The notes below the pieces were generated by a model. It did no database searches and was not told where the DNA came from. It worked only from the letters and a program-made list of their open reading frames with translations. The position numbers and the translations under genes were made by a program. From Krasilnikovozyma curviuscula (taxonomy: Eukaryota; Basidiomycota; Tremellomycetes; Cystofilobasidiales; Mrakiaceae), in NCBI GenBank assembly GCA_014825775.1, contig MVAQ01000191.1:1-42127 (forward strand): DNA of 42,127 nt, given 5' to 3'. Below, piece by piece: positions 30,642-41,027 of this stretch. How positions within the stretch are numbered: the first letter of the stretch is position 1; every line of letters begins with the position of its first letter.

Positions 30642-31520
30642 TCACTGTGTAATGATCAAAGCATTGCTTCCACACTTCAAAGGGAGGATGAACGGTTTCG
30701 ATTGACTAGAGGAAAAAAATGGGAGTCAAAATATGAGCAACTTTGTATCCGAGCTCCATCGCCGTAAACTTCAAAACCTGGAGATTTCAAAGACATACCT
30801 GAGCTTCTCGACAATTTTTATACCAGACCCTGGATCCAAGTCGTCTTCTACTGAGTTCCTGCGCGCTTTCAACGTCGGAGAGGAGGTTGTCGACGGCAAT
30901 GATGACGCTGACTTGGGTGGGGAAGCTGGACGGATGGATGCGAAGTTGGAAGGCGTTGCGTATAGCTTATACGAGCTGTGAATCTGCGCATACAACGAAG
31001 TGAGAGTCAGTCAGAGCGAACCAGCTATAGAGGGAGATGTTCATAATTTGCTGGACGGAAAAACAGCCATCCCGCCGAAGAGTTCGAAGCCCCACACGAC
31101 GGTTGTTGACAAAGGTCACCAATCGCAAAAACTCACCCCTTGGCTAGAGAGACTGCTCCTGATGTGGTACAGAGTTGACAACGTCTTCTCACGTAACGAA
31201 AAGCAAGAGCTCAAGTCGTTGAAGCTGGCACCACATGGTGAAGAGGTTAGCCTACTTTTCTTAGTACATGAAGGCAAAACGGGCTTTTCGCTCACCTCGA
31301 TGGTGACCAAGTTGGGATGGAAATTTCTAGGCTAATATCTGAAGATGCAGAAGAAGTTGCCTCTGTTCCATCGACAAGGAAGCTAGCGGCGAAACGACAT
31401 CAGAGACCTTGCACGGAGTACGGAGTAAGGGGAAAAGACTTCTCACCTCTCAAACTCTTGGAGCGTCGATTCCATATCGTCATCGAGAGCTTTGATCGCT
31501 GGTACTGGAGAGGTAATCAT
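30642..31520 (-). CDS. Tentative spliced gene, product unrecognised
   Basis: The ATG at 31520-31518 opens MITSPVPAIKALDDDMESTL and then QEFER before a GTGAGA donor. Plausible following exons read FLVDGTEATSSASSDISLE, then LREKTLSTLYHIRSSLSSQG before a GTGAGT, then IHSSYKLYATPSNFASIRP, a Ser/Pro-rich stretch, RRNSVEDDLDPGSGIKIVEK, and finally SQSKPFILPLKCGSNALIIT ending at TGA 30644-30642. Splice sites are canonical at each step, which argues for a real gene, but no domain is recognised and some acceptors are a choice among several. It lies just downstream of the twin-cluster regulator on the same strand. Confidence 0.35.
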
Positions 31521-31815
31521 TGTTTGTGTTGAAGAGGAGGGGATAAGATTGAGATGGTTGTTGGCTGGAGGAAGGAATCAAATGCAGCGACTCGGTCGCG
31601 TGAGCTGTCTGCTTTATGGGTGAAAATGGGGGTTGAGGGTGGACCACTTGGGGAAATAGTAAAGCCCCAGCTTTGGAGAAGTTGGAAGAGAATGTGGAAG
31701 ATTCGACCAGATGGAAACTTGGGAGACCTTTGCGAAAATTCGAGTCCGACGGGTAAACACAAGTGACGTTTTTTATCCTTCCGAGCTGTTCCGGCCGTGG
31801 CGACAGTCACTTGCT

Positions 31816-33577
31816 TTAGTATTCGCTAGAAGTATAACGACGTAGAGAAAGTGAGAAGATTGGTAAGGGTAATTTTGGCGACTGGAAGAACGTGGGGTGT
31901 GTGAAGATACCTTGCGATAACGCGACAGGCTGAAAGCTTATTTTGTAGTAGACAACATGCTTCGTGGCTTGCGGGCACCTGAATGCGAAAGAACTTACGT
32001 ATACTTTCCATCTGTCCTGTGTTAAGGCACCATCCTAGCTCCTTGAACAACGCACTTGCTCTAGTATGAGGTGATGTCGCGCAACCTGTACGAATGGGAT
32101 GATATCTGCAAGGTAGACCCATTTCCTTCGTGATATGCCAAGTGAAGCGTGTGTTCATTTTCCGTTAACAGTAGCTGGTAGTGCGGTCTGTATAGCGAGA
32201 AGCGATGCTATCGCCGTCGATGGCGCTTCCAGCGACGGCACTGGACTGAGTATTCGTTGATGAGGACGACCATCATACTTCATCATCAGCGGCAAGTATC
32301 CGTCCTCATCCTCTTCGTCAGGGATCGGGGAGCTTGAGAGATGATCACGTTCAGACGTGCTCGGCTGTTGATCGGGAGGGAGAGGCTCGTATTTGTCCCC
32401 TTCGCTATCAGGAGGAGCTTCACCATCGCTGTCTCTCCCGTCTTCATCTCCTTCGAGCTTGTCACCGTTGAGAGCAGAAGGGAAAACATCAATATCGTCT
32501 TCCGGCATAGAGTCGTAACCATCATCGCGTCCTTGATGGTGCTCAGGTGAGGAGTCGCCGTAGTCTTCCCTCTCTTCAGCCAGTGGCTCTGCGGTGACGA
32601 GCGTAGGCGAAGGAAAGACAGCAGAGATGATTGAGCTGAGTGTCGGAACGGGTGTGGTAGGATGGATTGTGCTATTTGGAGGAGGAGGTGGAAAAAGAGG
32701 GTTGATGGGCGATGAGAAAGTATGAGGCGGTGGCGAGAAACGCAGAAGAGGGTCTATCGGGATGTTGATATATTGTGCTTGTTGGTGTTGCTGTTGCAGT
32801 ATTTGAGGAGAGTGCGGGTGCTGCTCAGGATCTGCGGCGGAAATGTGGTTGTATGGCAAGTGCACTGGACTGAGGTGTAATAATCCATCAGCTTCGTCAT
32901 CTGAGTCGGCATGTTCATTGATGTCGCTGTCGTCAGGGATGGGCGTGGCACCTGTTGTTGGAGAGGACTTGAATTTTGGGGGAGCTCGGTGTCGGGCAGA
33001 AGCTGGGATGTAGACGCAGGCTCTGTCGACTTTCTGACATCGACCACAAGTAGGAATCACTCTGTCGCACTGATCCATGAGAGGGAGATGCTTATTAGTT
33101 GAAGTTTGAGAGAAGATGATGTCGAGAGGCAGGCTCACCTTTTTCTTTTGGGAGCTGCAGCTCTCGCATCTAAATTGGGCAAGACCATCATTTAGAGAGC
33201 CGAACACAGATTGAACACCATCACTACCGCCAGTGACCGCAGCTAACGACCTCGATGCCCCGCTAGCGTGAAGTGCTTCGGCCATTTGGACACGTTGAGG
33301 GGTGGCCGTTCCATCAGGGTAGACACAGTCGATGCCAGTCAACAAACATGCTTTACATTGCGGTTTGTCTTCTGTGCACTGGTTGTCCATCGAAATGTCA
33401 GAAGCTAGACTGATACAATCTAATTTCGGAGGATAGACCACGCGTTCTGCTCACCTTTTTCTTTCGTCTTCGACAGGAGAAGCACCCTGTTTTTTGACGA
33501 GTGAACTTCTTCACAGGAAGTCCAGTATTTAAGCCTGAGCCACTGGCTATGAGGTGTTCAGGAAGAATGGCATCCAT
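31816..33577 (-). CDS. Regulator with two tandem Zn2Cys6 clusters (3' end uncertain)
   Basis: The start at 33577 (MDAILPEHLIASGSGLN) leads to cluster 1: Cys32, 35, 42, 49, 52, 59 (CFSCRRRKKKCTEDKPQC). Cluster 2 uses Cys112, 115, 122, 129, 132, 139 (CESCSSQKKKCDRVIPTC). Exon 1 is 33577-33455, exon 2 is 33378-33139 (80 codons) and exon 3 starts at 33069. Each phase-0 intron falls just before the third Cys of its cluster. A long acidic Pro/Gln-rich region follows. Exon 3 read straight ends at TGA 32157-32155 (425 residues). Alternatively a GTTAAC donor at about 32168 and a GTACAG acceptor remove that stop and continue VARHHLILEQ, DRWKVY, PVALSQ to about 31816. No complete fungal regulatory domain is visible. 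It presumably acts as a nuclear DNA-binding factor; targets are unknown. Confidence 0.82.
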
Positions 33578-34117
33578 GCTTGGCTCTGGCCTTCCCTTCT
33601 GCCAGCTTCTTCAGCCTCACGATCAGCCCAGAGTTGATTCGGGCTCAGTCAGCTAAAGAATTGACATAGGGAGTAGTCTTTCAACAAGATTATTCACCTG
33701 CTTTATTTTTTTTTGTAGTTCGAACTTGAGGCCTCTCGTCGTCTGAGGCGAGAATGATTTAGCAACGCGGGACCAGTCGCTGGAATCAGATCGGCCAGGC
33801 GCATAGACCTTGAAATAGAGGATAAAAATAGAGGGTGTTTCTATTGTGTTCCCAACAGTCTCTTCAACTATCCTTTTTATTATTTTTTTGTTGTTGTTAT
33901 CAAGAAAGATGGCTTAGAGCTTCGAGCCCGAGTCAAGTTTGCGAGGGGAGAGGCTGCACATTTCCCATCCCTATTTAATCGCGTTTTTCCTCCATTGGCA
34001 GTTAGACACAGCTTCTCACACCAAAACTTATTGTCTTCATAGACTCCCAAGCACCTCAAAAGCGCAAGCTAGTTCCACAGAGTAACATCACAAGTAACCT
34101 AACATAAACAAACGGCT
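33578..34117. other. Promoter side of the twin-cluster regulator and 3' flank of eIF3i
   Basis: Both neighbours are on the minus strand. T-rich tracts occur at 33705-33716 and 33880-33900. I see no gene and no clear motif. Confidence 0.45.
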
Positions 34118-35849
34118 CTACTCTTCAGGCTCGATATCACCGAAAGGCCTGGCACGGAAGTAGGAATCATCGAACTAGGAGCGTCAAGGAAAAGAGAAGG
34201 TCAGTTCGTCGCTGCTGAGAAGGGAAGGGCGACGCCCACTAAATGACTCACCCAGTGGACTCTAACGTAACCGTCCTCACCACCTGAGGCGAAACTCTTT
34301 CCACCAGGGTGTACAGCAACTGTGTTCAGCGGACCGAAGTGACCTCTCACTCTTCCAACTTCCTCTTCAAAGATTCTGTGCCAGAACCTGGCTTCAAATT
34401 TACCTTGTCGTTGGGACGTTGTGGTGACGTTCATGGCGTCCTGTCCACCACCTAAGATGACATAGGGACGTGATGGAGTGATAGCGGCGGAGTTGAGAGG
34501 GGTGTTGGTTGGGAAGGTTTTGAGAACTGTCAGGTCGACGGTAGTATGGAGCTAGGAAAGCGACGATGCGAAGGCAGATGGTCAGAAAGCCGCTAGAAGA
34601 CAAAAAAAGAACTGGGGGTAACTCACTCTCGCACTTTTGTCTTTACTACTAGTCACGAAGTACTCTCCAGCAGGACTTAACTGCAAATCCGTGACGCTTC
34701 CATTGTGCGCCTTCTCATTCAGCTTCAACTCGTCTCCAGTTTTCGAGTCCCAAAGAGCAACTTTACCCGATTCGTGACCGGAGATGATGTTGTTAGAGAC
34801 TGGTGCAAAGGCGGCGACGGTGGCTTTTGAACCGATTGGGTTGAATTCAGTTTCGGGTTCCATAGGTTGAGATGTTGGATCGGTGCGGTTGATGCTAAAT
34901 ACTCGAATCGCAGACTGGTAACCTGATCGTTGTTCGGTTATCGAAAGGAACTTGGTGTCGTCGTCGCTGTAAAGTAGGGATTGATGTTGAAGATAAAGAG
35001 TTTGAATAGGTGAGAAAGGACAGAGTTAGTTACGACTCCAACAGATCAGCAGATAATGTCAAGGCCAGATATAATTCTGAGCTCCAAATACGTATCCAGC
35101 CTTGCTTTATTCTCATTGACACAGGACAAAGGACATACTTGAATGCAACCCTCTTCACAGCGGTTGGGAACTCCCAAGTGAACAGGCATTTTCCAGTCTT
35201 CACATCCCACAACTTCATCATATTGTCAGCTGATCCCGAGAGGAGGAATTCGGATTTGGCTGCAGGCAAAAGTCGTAGTATCAGGGATGTGTCGAACAAA
35301 GAAATTTGGAATGGAAAACCTCTCGTCCTCTCCAGACTGAAAATCTGACTCACAGTCGACAGCAACAGACCAGATCGTTCCGTTGTGTCCGTTGTATGTC
35401 CCAAGGCGTTCACCATTGTGCGAGTACCTGTCCCATTTGATTCCATCCCGAGAGGTTCACGCGAGCACACAAAAAGTTGGTCAGAAAGCCAAATCTCACA
35501 GCCTACACACCGCTCCCTCTAAAGACCTACCAAGCATTGATAACGTGATCCTTCGAGCATGAGAAGATCAGATCACCATCCTTGTTATAAATCACTTGAG
35601 TGAGCGAACGCTCGTGTCCTGTCAAGATTTTTTTTGAAAGGTAAAGCAGTCCAAGAAAACGACGATTTGAGGGCAAAAGAGTAGGATGTCAGCGTCAATT
35701 CAACCACCACGAGAGTTCTATTATTCCATCCAATTTACCCTGCAGCAGAATGGGCCTCTGTATGAATTCAAGGGTTCAGAACAGTAAAAATTGGGTCAGT
35801 TACCTCGAACTTCCTTAAACTTAGTAGCCAAAAGGTGGTTCCTCACCAT
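34118..35849 (-). CDS. TIF34: Translation initiation factor eIF3 subunit i (WD40 protein)
   Basis: eIF3i is a seven-bladed WD40 propeller that binds eIF3b and eIF3g in the initiation factor 3 complex. The protein reads [142 protein letters not shown], and ends GDIEPEE with TAG at 34120-34118. The start codon (35849-35847) is followed at once by a GTGAGG donor, so exon 1 codes for Met only. Exon 2 is 35757-35739 (19 nt). Later exons use standard borders. The divergent neighbour is the thiamin gene. Identification is near certain from conserved blades and both termini. Confidence 0.95.
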
Positions 35850-36481
35850 TTTTAAGTGCTTTAAAAGTGGCTGATAAGTAGGGCTAAGTTTCTACAGCAA
35901 ACTTGACTCCTGCTATCTGGGTGAGTTGACTGTTAGATTTCCTGTCTCCAGATCATTTTGTTCACTTCAGCGAAGCGCGAGCAATTTCGTCTAATTAACC
36001 CATAGTTTTGTTTGTATCCTCAACACAACTTCGGTCCTTTATTAAACCTATAGTATCAAATAAGAGAAGATCCAGGAAGCTAAATAGATTTTGTAGGATG
36101 ATTGAGATAAACATTGCGGTCAAATTTGCGCAATTATTCAGATGTGGTTGTTTTTGGTCTTTTTAAGTAGTCCTTGGGAATTCAATGGGATCAGAAACAT
36201 TATCATGGTAATCGAGAGAGTGAGGGGTCCTATGCAAGCCCTGAGGCTCTCAGCTCAGTTTGTTCGTATCTGAACGACAGCGCAATCTTTTTTACTGATA
36301 TTTGCCGGACGAAGCTCACCAGCTCAGTAGATTCACCTACTTCAGTTGTCAGCACTCTTTATCTCTGATTGTTTCTAAACTTCTAGGTTTAGAATCTCAA
36401 ATGTGATCAGAAAGAAATCGCGGCGCCATTCTTCAAGATTACTATTAACACCCATCTTTCTACCAAAAGCATCATCCCTGA
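35850..36481. promoter_or_regulatory. Divergent promoter region of eIF3i and the thiamin gene
   Basis: The start codons are 632 nt apart. I looked for the conserved core of a thiamin-pyrophosphate riboswitch (CTGAGA with a later ACCTGAT-like element) and did not see it here or in the first introns of the thiamin gene. No other motif is assigned. Confidence 0.4.
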
Positions 36482-38618
36482 ATGGCTCTACCGGAACCTG
36501 TATGTCCTCCTGTGATTCTCACAATCGCCGGTAGCGATCCTAGGTAAGACGAATTCCAGCATACCCCACCTCTGCTTTCCGCTCCGTTTTGAGTGAATTC
36601 CTTCCGTAATTTTCTTAAAAAAGCGGTGGTGCAGGTATTCAAGCTGATCTGAAAGCTATTACAAGCTTGGGATGTTATGGTGAAGCTGTCATTACAGCTC
36701 TGACAGCTCAGAATACTCGAGGTGTCACCGGTGTTTCAATCGTCGAGGACGGATTCGTGAAAGCTCAGGTGGGTCAAGCTTGAGATCTTCCAACATCTAC
36801 TAGCCTCAAGCTTATACCGTTTATACTCTACTCTAGCTTGATGCTTTATTTGAAGACTGTCCTCCTAAAATTATCAAAACAGGAATGTTGGCTTCAACAT
36901 CCCTCATTATTGAAATCGCTCAAGTTCTCCAACCACACTCCTCAGCAATACCTTTAGTAATCGACCCAGTTACAGTTTCCACATCAGGCCATGCTCTACT
37001 TCCACCTGAAGCAGTCTCAACGCTAGTCAAAGACTTGATTCCGTTAGGAACACTGTTGACGCCCAACCTGGGCGAGGCAGAATCCCTCCTGAAGTTCACC
37101 TCTGTATCTGCTGGTAATCAAAAAGGGAAGAAACTGCAGGAAATTGAAGAAATGCTGGTTGCTGCCAAAGAGCTCTCGAAACTTGGCTGTCCAAACATCT
37201 TACTCAAAGGCGGCCACCTCAAGATCCAAAAACCTCAGCTTGAAGCTTTCCTTCAAACATCAAGTCTGGCTGAAGCGGTAGAGATCATTTATCAAGAGTC
37301 TTGTTTTCCTATCGGTCAAACGCCGATTGTGTTGCAGCCGTTCTTACCACCACCAACCAACGAATACGTCGTCGACATTTTGTATCAACCGAACGCAAAG
37401 CCATTAGTGATCATCGGAGAAAGAGTTGAGTCTAGGAGTACTCATGGTACCGGATGTACTCTGTCATCAGCACTCGCGAGTTACTTAGGGCTTGGCCTAA
37501 ATTGTGAATTTGTTCTTGAGCTCCTTTACCGCTCACTGCGACTGACTACTTTGATTACGCATTTCACTGGTAGTGCGGGAAGCCACAATAGACGCAATCA
37601 CATACGTCCACACATCACTCGTCTCTGCTTTCCCACTCGGTTCAGGAAACGGTCCTCTGAACCACCTCTCGCGAATCCAACTCAGATCTTTACCCACTCC
37701 CACACCACTCGCATCAACTCCGTTCATCAGCTACCTACTACGTGAGAGTGAGGGTATATGGAAAGACTATACTGGGCATAAATTTGTCAAAGAGCTGGGC
37801 AATGGGACGCTGGGAATGGAAAAGTTTGTTGGCTATTTAAAACAGGACTATTTGTACCTGAGGCATTATGCGAGAGCACACGCGTGAGCCTGACCATGAA
37901 GGATTTTAATGTCCTTCAGCTATTTAATGGTGTCACTGGACGCTAATTTTGCTTTGTCTCTTTGCCCAGACTCGCATCTTTCAAATCAACCTCCTTTACG
38001 GACATTATTGCATTCTCAAACATTTCCCAATACATCGCAACTGAATCATCAATGCACGTCGCCGTAAGACTTCGTCCATTCAATCTATTTCGTGTTGACT
38101 ACTAATCACGGGCATCAAAATTCAAACAGTACTGCGAACAGTTCGGTATCACCCTCCCTGAGCTCCTCACCACGACGGAGCATCCTACAACCTCAGCATA
38201 TTCACGATATATCCTTGACATCGGCCAGCAGGGCGATTTGATTGATCTACTTGTCGCCGTTGCGAGCTGCTGTCTCGGCTACGGTGAAGTGGGGGGCTGG
38301 CTGGTGCGCGAGAGCGAGAAGATTGAAGGTGGACAATTTGGGGTAAAAGTTGAAGGAAATCCTTATGCTAAGTGAGTCCTTTATCGTGCTTTTACCCCCA
38401 GTTCTAGTAACGCGCTGATCCATTTGGTGTACCAAAGATGGATCTCTGATTACTCTTCAGCATCGTACATCGCTGCCGTCAACGCAACGATAACGAACCT
38501 CGAGACACGAATTGCTGCTTCGCCTCCATCAGAAGAAAAGCTGAAGAGGTTACGAGAAATTTGGATCGAGTGCACGAGGTTCGAAGTCGCATTCTGGGAC
38601 ATGGCGATGAGTTTTTAG
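36482..38618 (+). CDS. THI20: THI20-type bifunctional thiamin enzyme: HMP/HMP-P kinase (ThiD) fused to TenA/thiaminase II
   Basis: The N-terminal half phosphorylates hydroxymethylpyrimidine and its monophosphate; the TenA half salvages pyrimidine from degraded thiamin. ThiD motifs: [20 protein letters not shown] (across intron 1), [63 protein letters not shown] and the catalytic anion hole [24 protein letters not shown] donor and a GGTAG acceptor near 37503-37570 then restore frame to [16 protein letters not shown]. TenA motifs: [59 protein letters not shown] and [15 protein letters not shown], ending at TAG 38616-38618. ThiD contains a Gln/Pro-rich insertion before the GTGC motif. It converges on the PEBP gene with about 100 nt between stops. 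Confidence 0.93.
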
Positions 38619-38720
38619 ACTGCTGACCTAGACACAACTATGATTCATAATGAAGCTATAAAAGACTTGCGTAGCAAGTTGTTGGTGACAAGATCTAAGA
38701 TCGCATCGACACACCCTACT

Positions 38721-39613
38721 CTATGCATCAGCAGGCTCACTCTCAACCAGAAAATAATTGGCGCCTACAGGGGTCAGCCCCCACTTCTTCATAAATGGTT
38801 CTACCTCGAAATGTCTTCTTGGTGGATACTCTCTTGCTGTAGGTATGCTGTCGTCGAACTGTAACTTCGACGTCGATTGTTTAAAGAGCAAAAACACTGA
38901 GCGGTAGGTAGACATCAATAAATAACTCATCTCGGAAGAGAGCTGGAGTGGAGAGCTTACAATAACGGTGAAGTCCTGAGCCTGTAGGTTCAGAGAGAGT
39001 TTAGCAAAATCGACACGATGCGGAGAAGGTATAGAGGACACACCCTTCGGAGGTCCAGGACCCATATAGAGAGCGTGGTCCGCTGGCAAAGATATAAAGC
39101 TCTCCTCGTCCTTACCAGTCACCATGGCCTTGGCTGTAGATGCCAGAGCTTCGAGAGTTGAGACTGACGGCGGGCTAGAGACGGGCCGACGTCCGTCAGA
39201 TTTTGGATGTAAAGAGAGGAAAAGAGAGAGGAGAGGGAGACAAACCTGATGTTTGGGACGATCCAGTGGATGAATGATCTGTTTGTTGGGTTGGATACTG
39301 ACGGAGCATCTTAAAGAGGGAAAAAGCTATTCAGCAGAACGAACTCGTCGAACAGACGCCAGCACTCACCTGGATCTATCATGAGCAAACAGTACGCCTT
39401 TCCTTCCTCTTCATCTCCAGGATAGAATTCCACCTTGGGAGATACCTGAGCATCATCCTTACTGATGAGATTACCGAATGAGACAGTTTTTCCAGCAGGG
39501 TATGCAACTGAGAGGGTGATTGGAAGCTCCTTGGGTGGTGAGGTTGGGAAGAGAATTTCCCAGACACCTGCTTTTTTGAGAGATTCCACTGCGTTTGGAG
39601 GTAGGAGAGACAT
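38721..39613 (-). CDS. PEBP family protein (phosphatidylethanolamine-binding / carboxypeptidase Y inhibitor-like)
   Basis: PEBP proteins bind anionic ligands or phospholipids; the yeast relative Tfs1 inhibits carboxypeptidase Y and modulates Ras signalling. The ATG at 39613-39611 starts MSLLPPNAVESLKKAGVWEI. Key motifs: AYCLLMIDPDAPSVSNPTN (the DPDxP motif, formed across an intron whose donor is GTGAGT at 39369-39364), RSFIHWIVPNI (the HW motif), MGPGPPKGV with a downstream PHR, and FLLFKQS. The C-terminus FMKKWGLTPVGANYFLVESE ends at TAG 38723-38721. The family call is strong; whether it acts as a protease inhibitor is unknown. Confidence 0.92.
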
Positions 39614-39903
39614 TTTGAAAAGGGTGGTGAAGGTGAGGAGAAGGAGAAAGGATTCCCCACGCTTACCGGCAGACAAGGACTTGCGGTGGCAAGGGCAAGC
39701 TTGCAAAATCGTCGTTATGACGAATTGAAGTTTAAAGAGGGAAGATGTTCTTTAAAATCTCAGATCTGAGCATGTCATTATCACGGAATCTCTGAGCGGC
39801 CTCGTAGCGCGCATCGCAGTTGTACAACAAATATCCTTTTCCCAATCACTATTTACTTTTTTTGTTCTTCATCCTTCTTTCTTCCATCTACTACCATCAC
39901 ATC
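39614..39903. other. Promoter side of the PEBP gene
   Basis: This lies between two minus-strand genes. It is T/C-rich on the plus strand from 39830 to 39900. A frame that looks long on the plus strand has no ATG start. No gene is called. Confidence 0.45.
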
Positions 39904-41027
39904 TCATCGAACTCCAACTCCTCCCGCTCCAGCACCCCCACCACCCACGCCCCCACCTTCCGTGCACATGGACCAGCCGCCGACAAAGTTGTGCATCTCC
40001 TCGCCCGGCGCAGGATGGATCGTCTCGACTTGGTGGGCTATGATTCGCGCTGTGTTAGGAGAGAAGGAGTAGAGATTGCCTGGAAGAGACGGAGAAGGCA
40101 TTTAGCAAGGGAGAGCGCATCGAGGGATGATGAGGCGGGATGGCGGAGCACAACGATCAACGAGACGATGCCTGCATCGTCCGAAGTATGAGTAGATGAA
40201 TGAAGTTGTTTCCTCTCAATATAATTTGAGGACGTCCATTGCTCCAGAGAGGCTGTTGATCAAACCCTCACGAGAATGAAGGATACACTCACTAATGGTC
40301 CATTCTTTTATTGACGGGTTTTCTCCACCACCGATCAGGCTGCTAGGTATGACGGGCAGCCTCAAGGTCCCTCCAAACTTGACCATGACCCTGATCTTCC
40401 GATCCCTTCTGTCCTTTCCTAAGTGGCTCGCCCGCTCGACGTCGACGTAAGGGTTTGCCATGGCGAGCAGCACGCTGGACCGGGCGGTGGTGAACAGGAT
40501 CGAGTACATCCTCAGGCTGGAGATGTGCAGATTGAGAGGCGCCGGTAGGGTAAAGGAGAGGTGTGGAGAGTATATAGACGGTGGGAAGCCTTCGGGCTGG
40601 GAGGTGAAGATTGTAGGGATCGAAGTCACCAAGTGGGAGTGGGCTAAGAGAAACTGTGCATTCCAATCTGCTCAACATCGATCCAGCAAAACCACACGGT
40701 GAGCAGAGGCGAGGGGGGAAATGGGATTCAGATGGATCGTTCAGTTTTCAGCACGTTTCAAGAGAGCAGGAATTGCGACGACAACCATTCGCTGGACGAC
40801 TCACCTGCATCGTTCAAGACCTGATTTGGGTCTTCCTTTGGGCCCCCTCTATTACTGCTTGAGCCACCGAGATCGTCGTTTGACCGCAGGAGTCCATTTG
40901 AAGGTTGCAGGAGTTGCTTCTGCTGCTGGTGCTGCTGTTGATGGAGCTGGTACAGACCGAGCGAAGGGTTGAAGGATGTGTTGAGAAGCCCCCGCTGCAC
41001 AGTTGAGGTGACTGGACTTCTCAGCAT
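39904..41027 (-). CDS. Putative mitochondrial NTF2-like protein (C6orf136/DUF2358-like)
   Basis: Three exons (41027-40805, 40667-40293, 40079-39904) keep frame and give 257 residues. The head MLRSPVTSTVQRGLLNTSF is basic and Ser-rich like a mitochondrial presequence, followed by a Gln/His run (QLHQQQHQQQKQLL). The middle (LHISSLRMYSILFTTARSS, DRRDRKIRVMVKFGGTLRLP) and the segment LYSFSPNTARIIAHQVETIH, then PAPGEEMHN, resemble the strand pattern of DUF2358 proteins, in which a variable-G-I-x-x-H motif is conserved. The C-terminal tail is Gly-rich (GGGVGGGGAGAGGVG). The family assignment rests on pattern resemblance only and is moderate; the spliced frame itself is well supported by GTGAGT donors and clean acceptors. 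Confidence 0.55.

Noticed and set aside
39820..40191. 123-codon plus-strand frame with a hydrophobic start
   Set aside because: It begins with TTG, the hydrophobic part is a T-rich non-coding tract, and the rest overlaps the last exon of the minus-strand gene.
40460..40702. 80-codon plus-strand frame that looks protein-like
   Set aside because: It opposes exon 2 of the minus-strand NTF2-like gene, whose three exons splice cleanly in frame.
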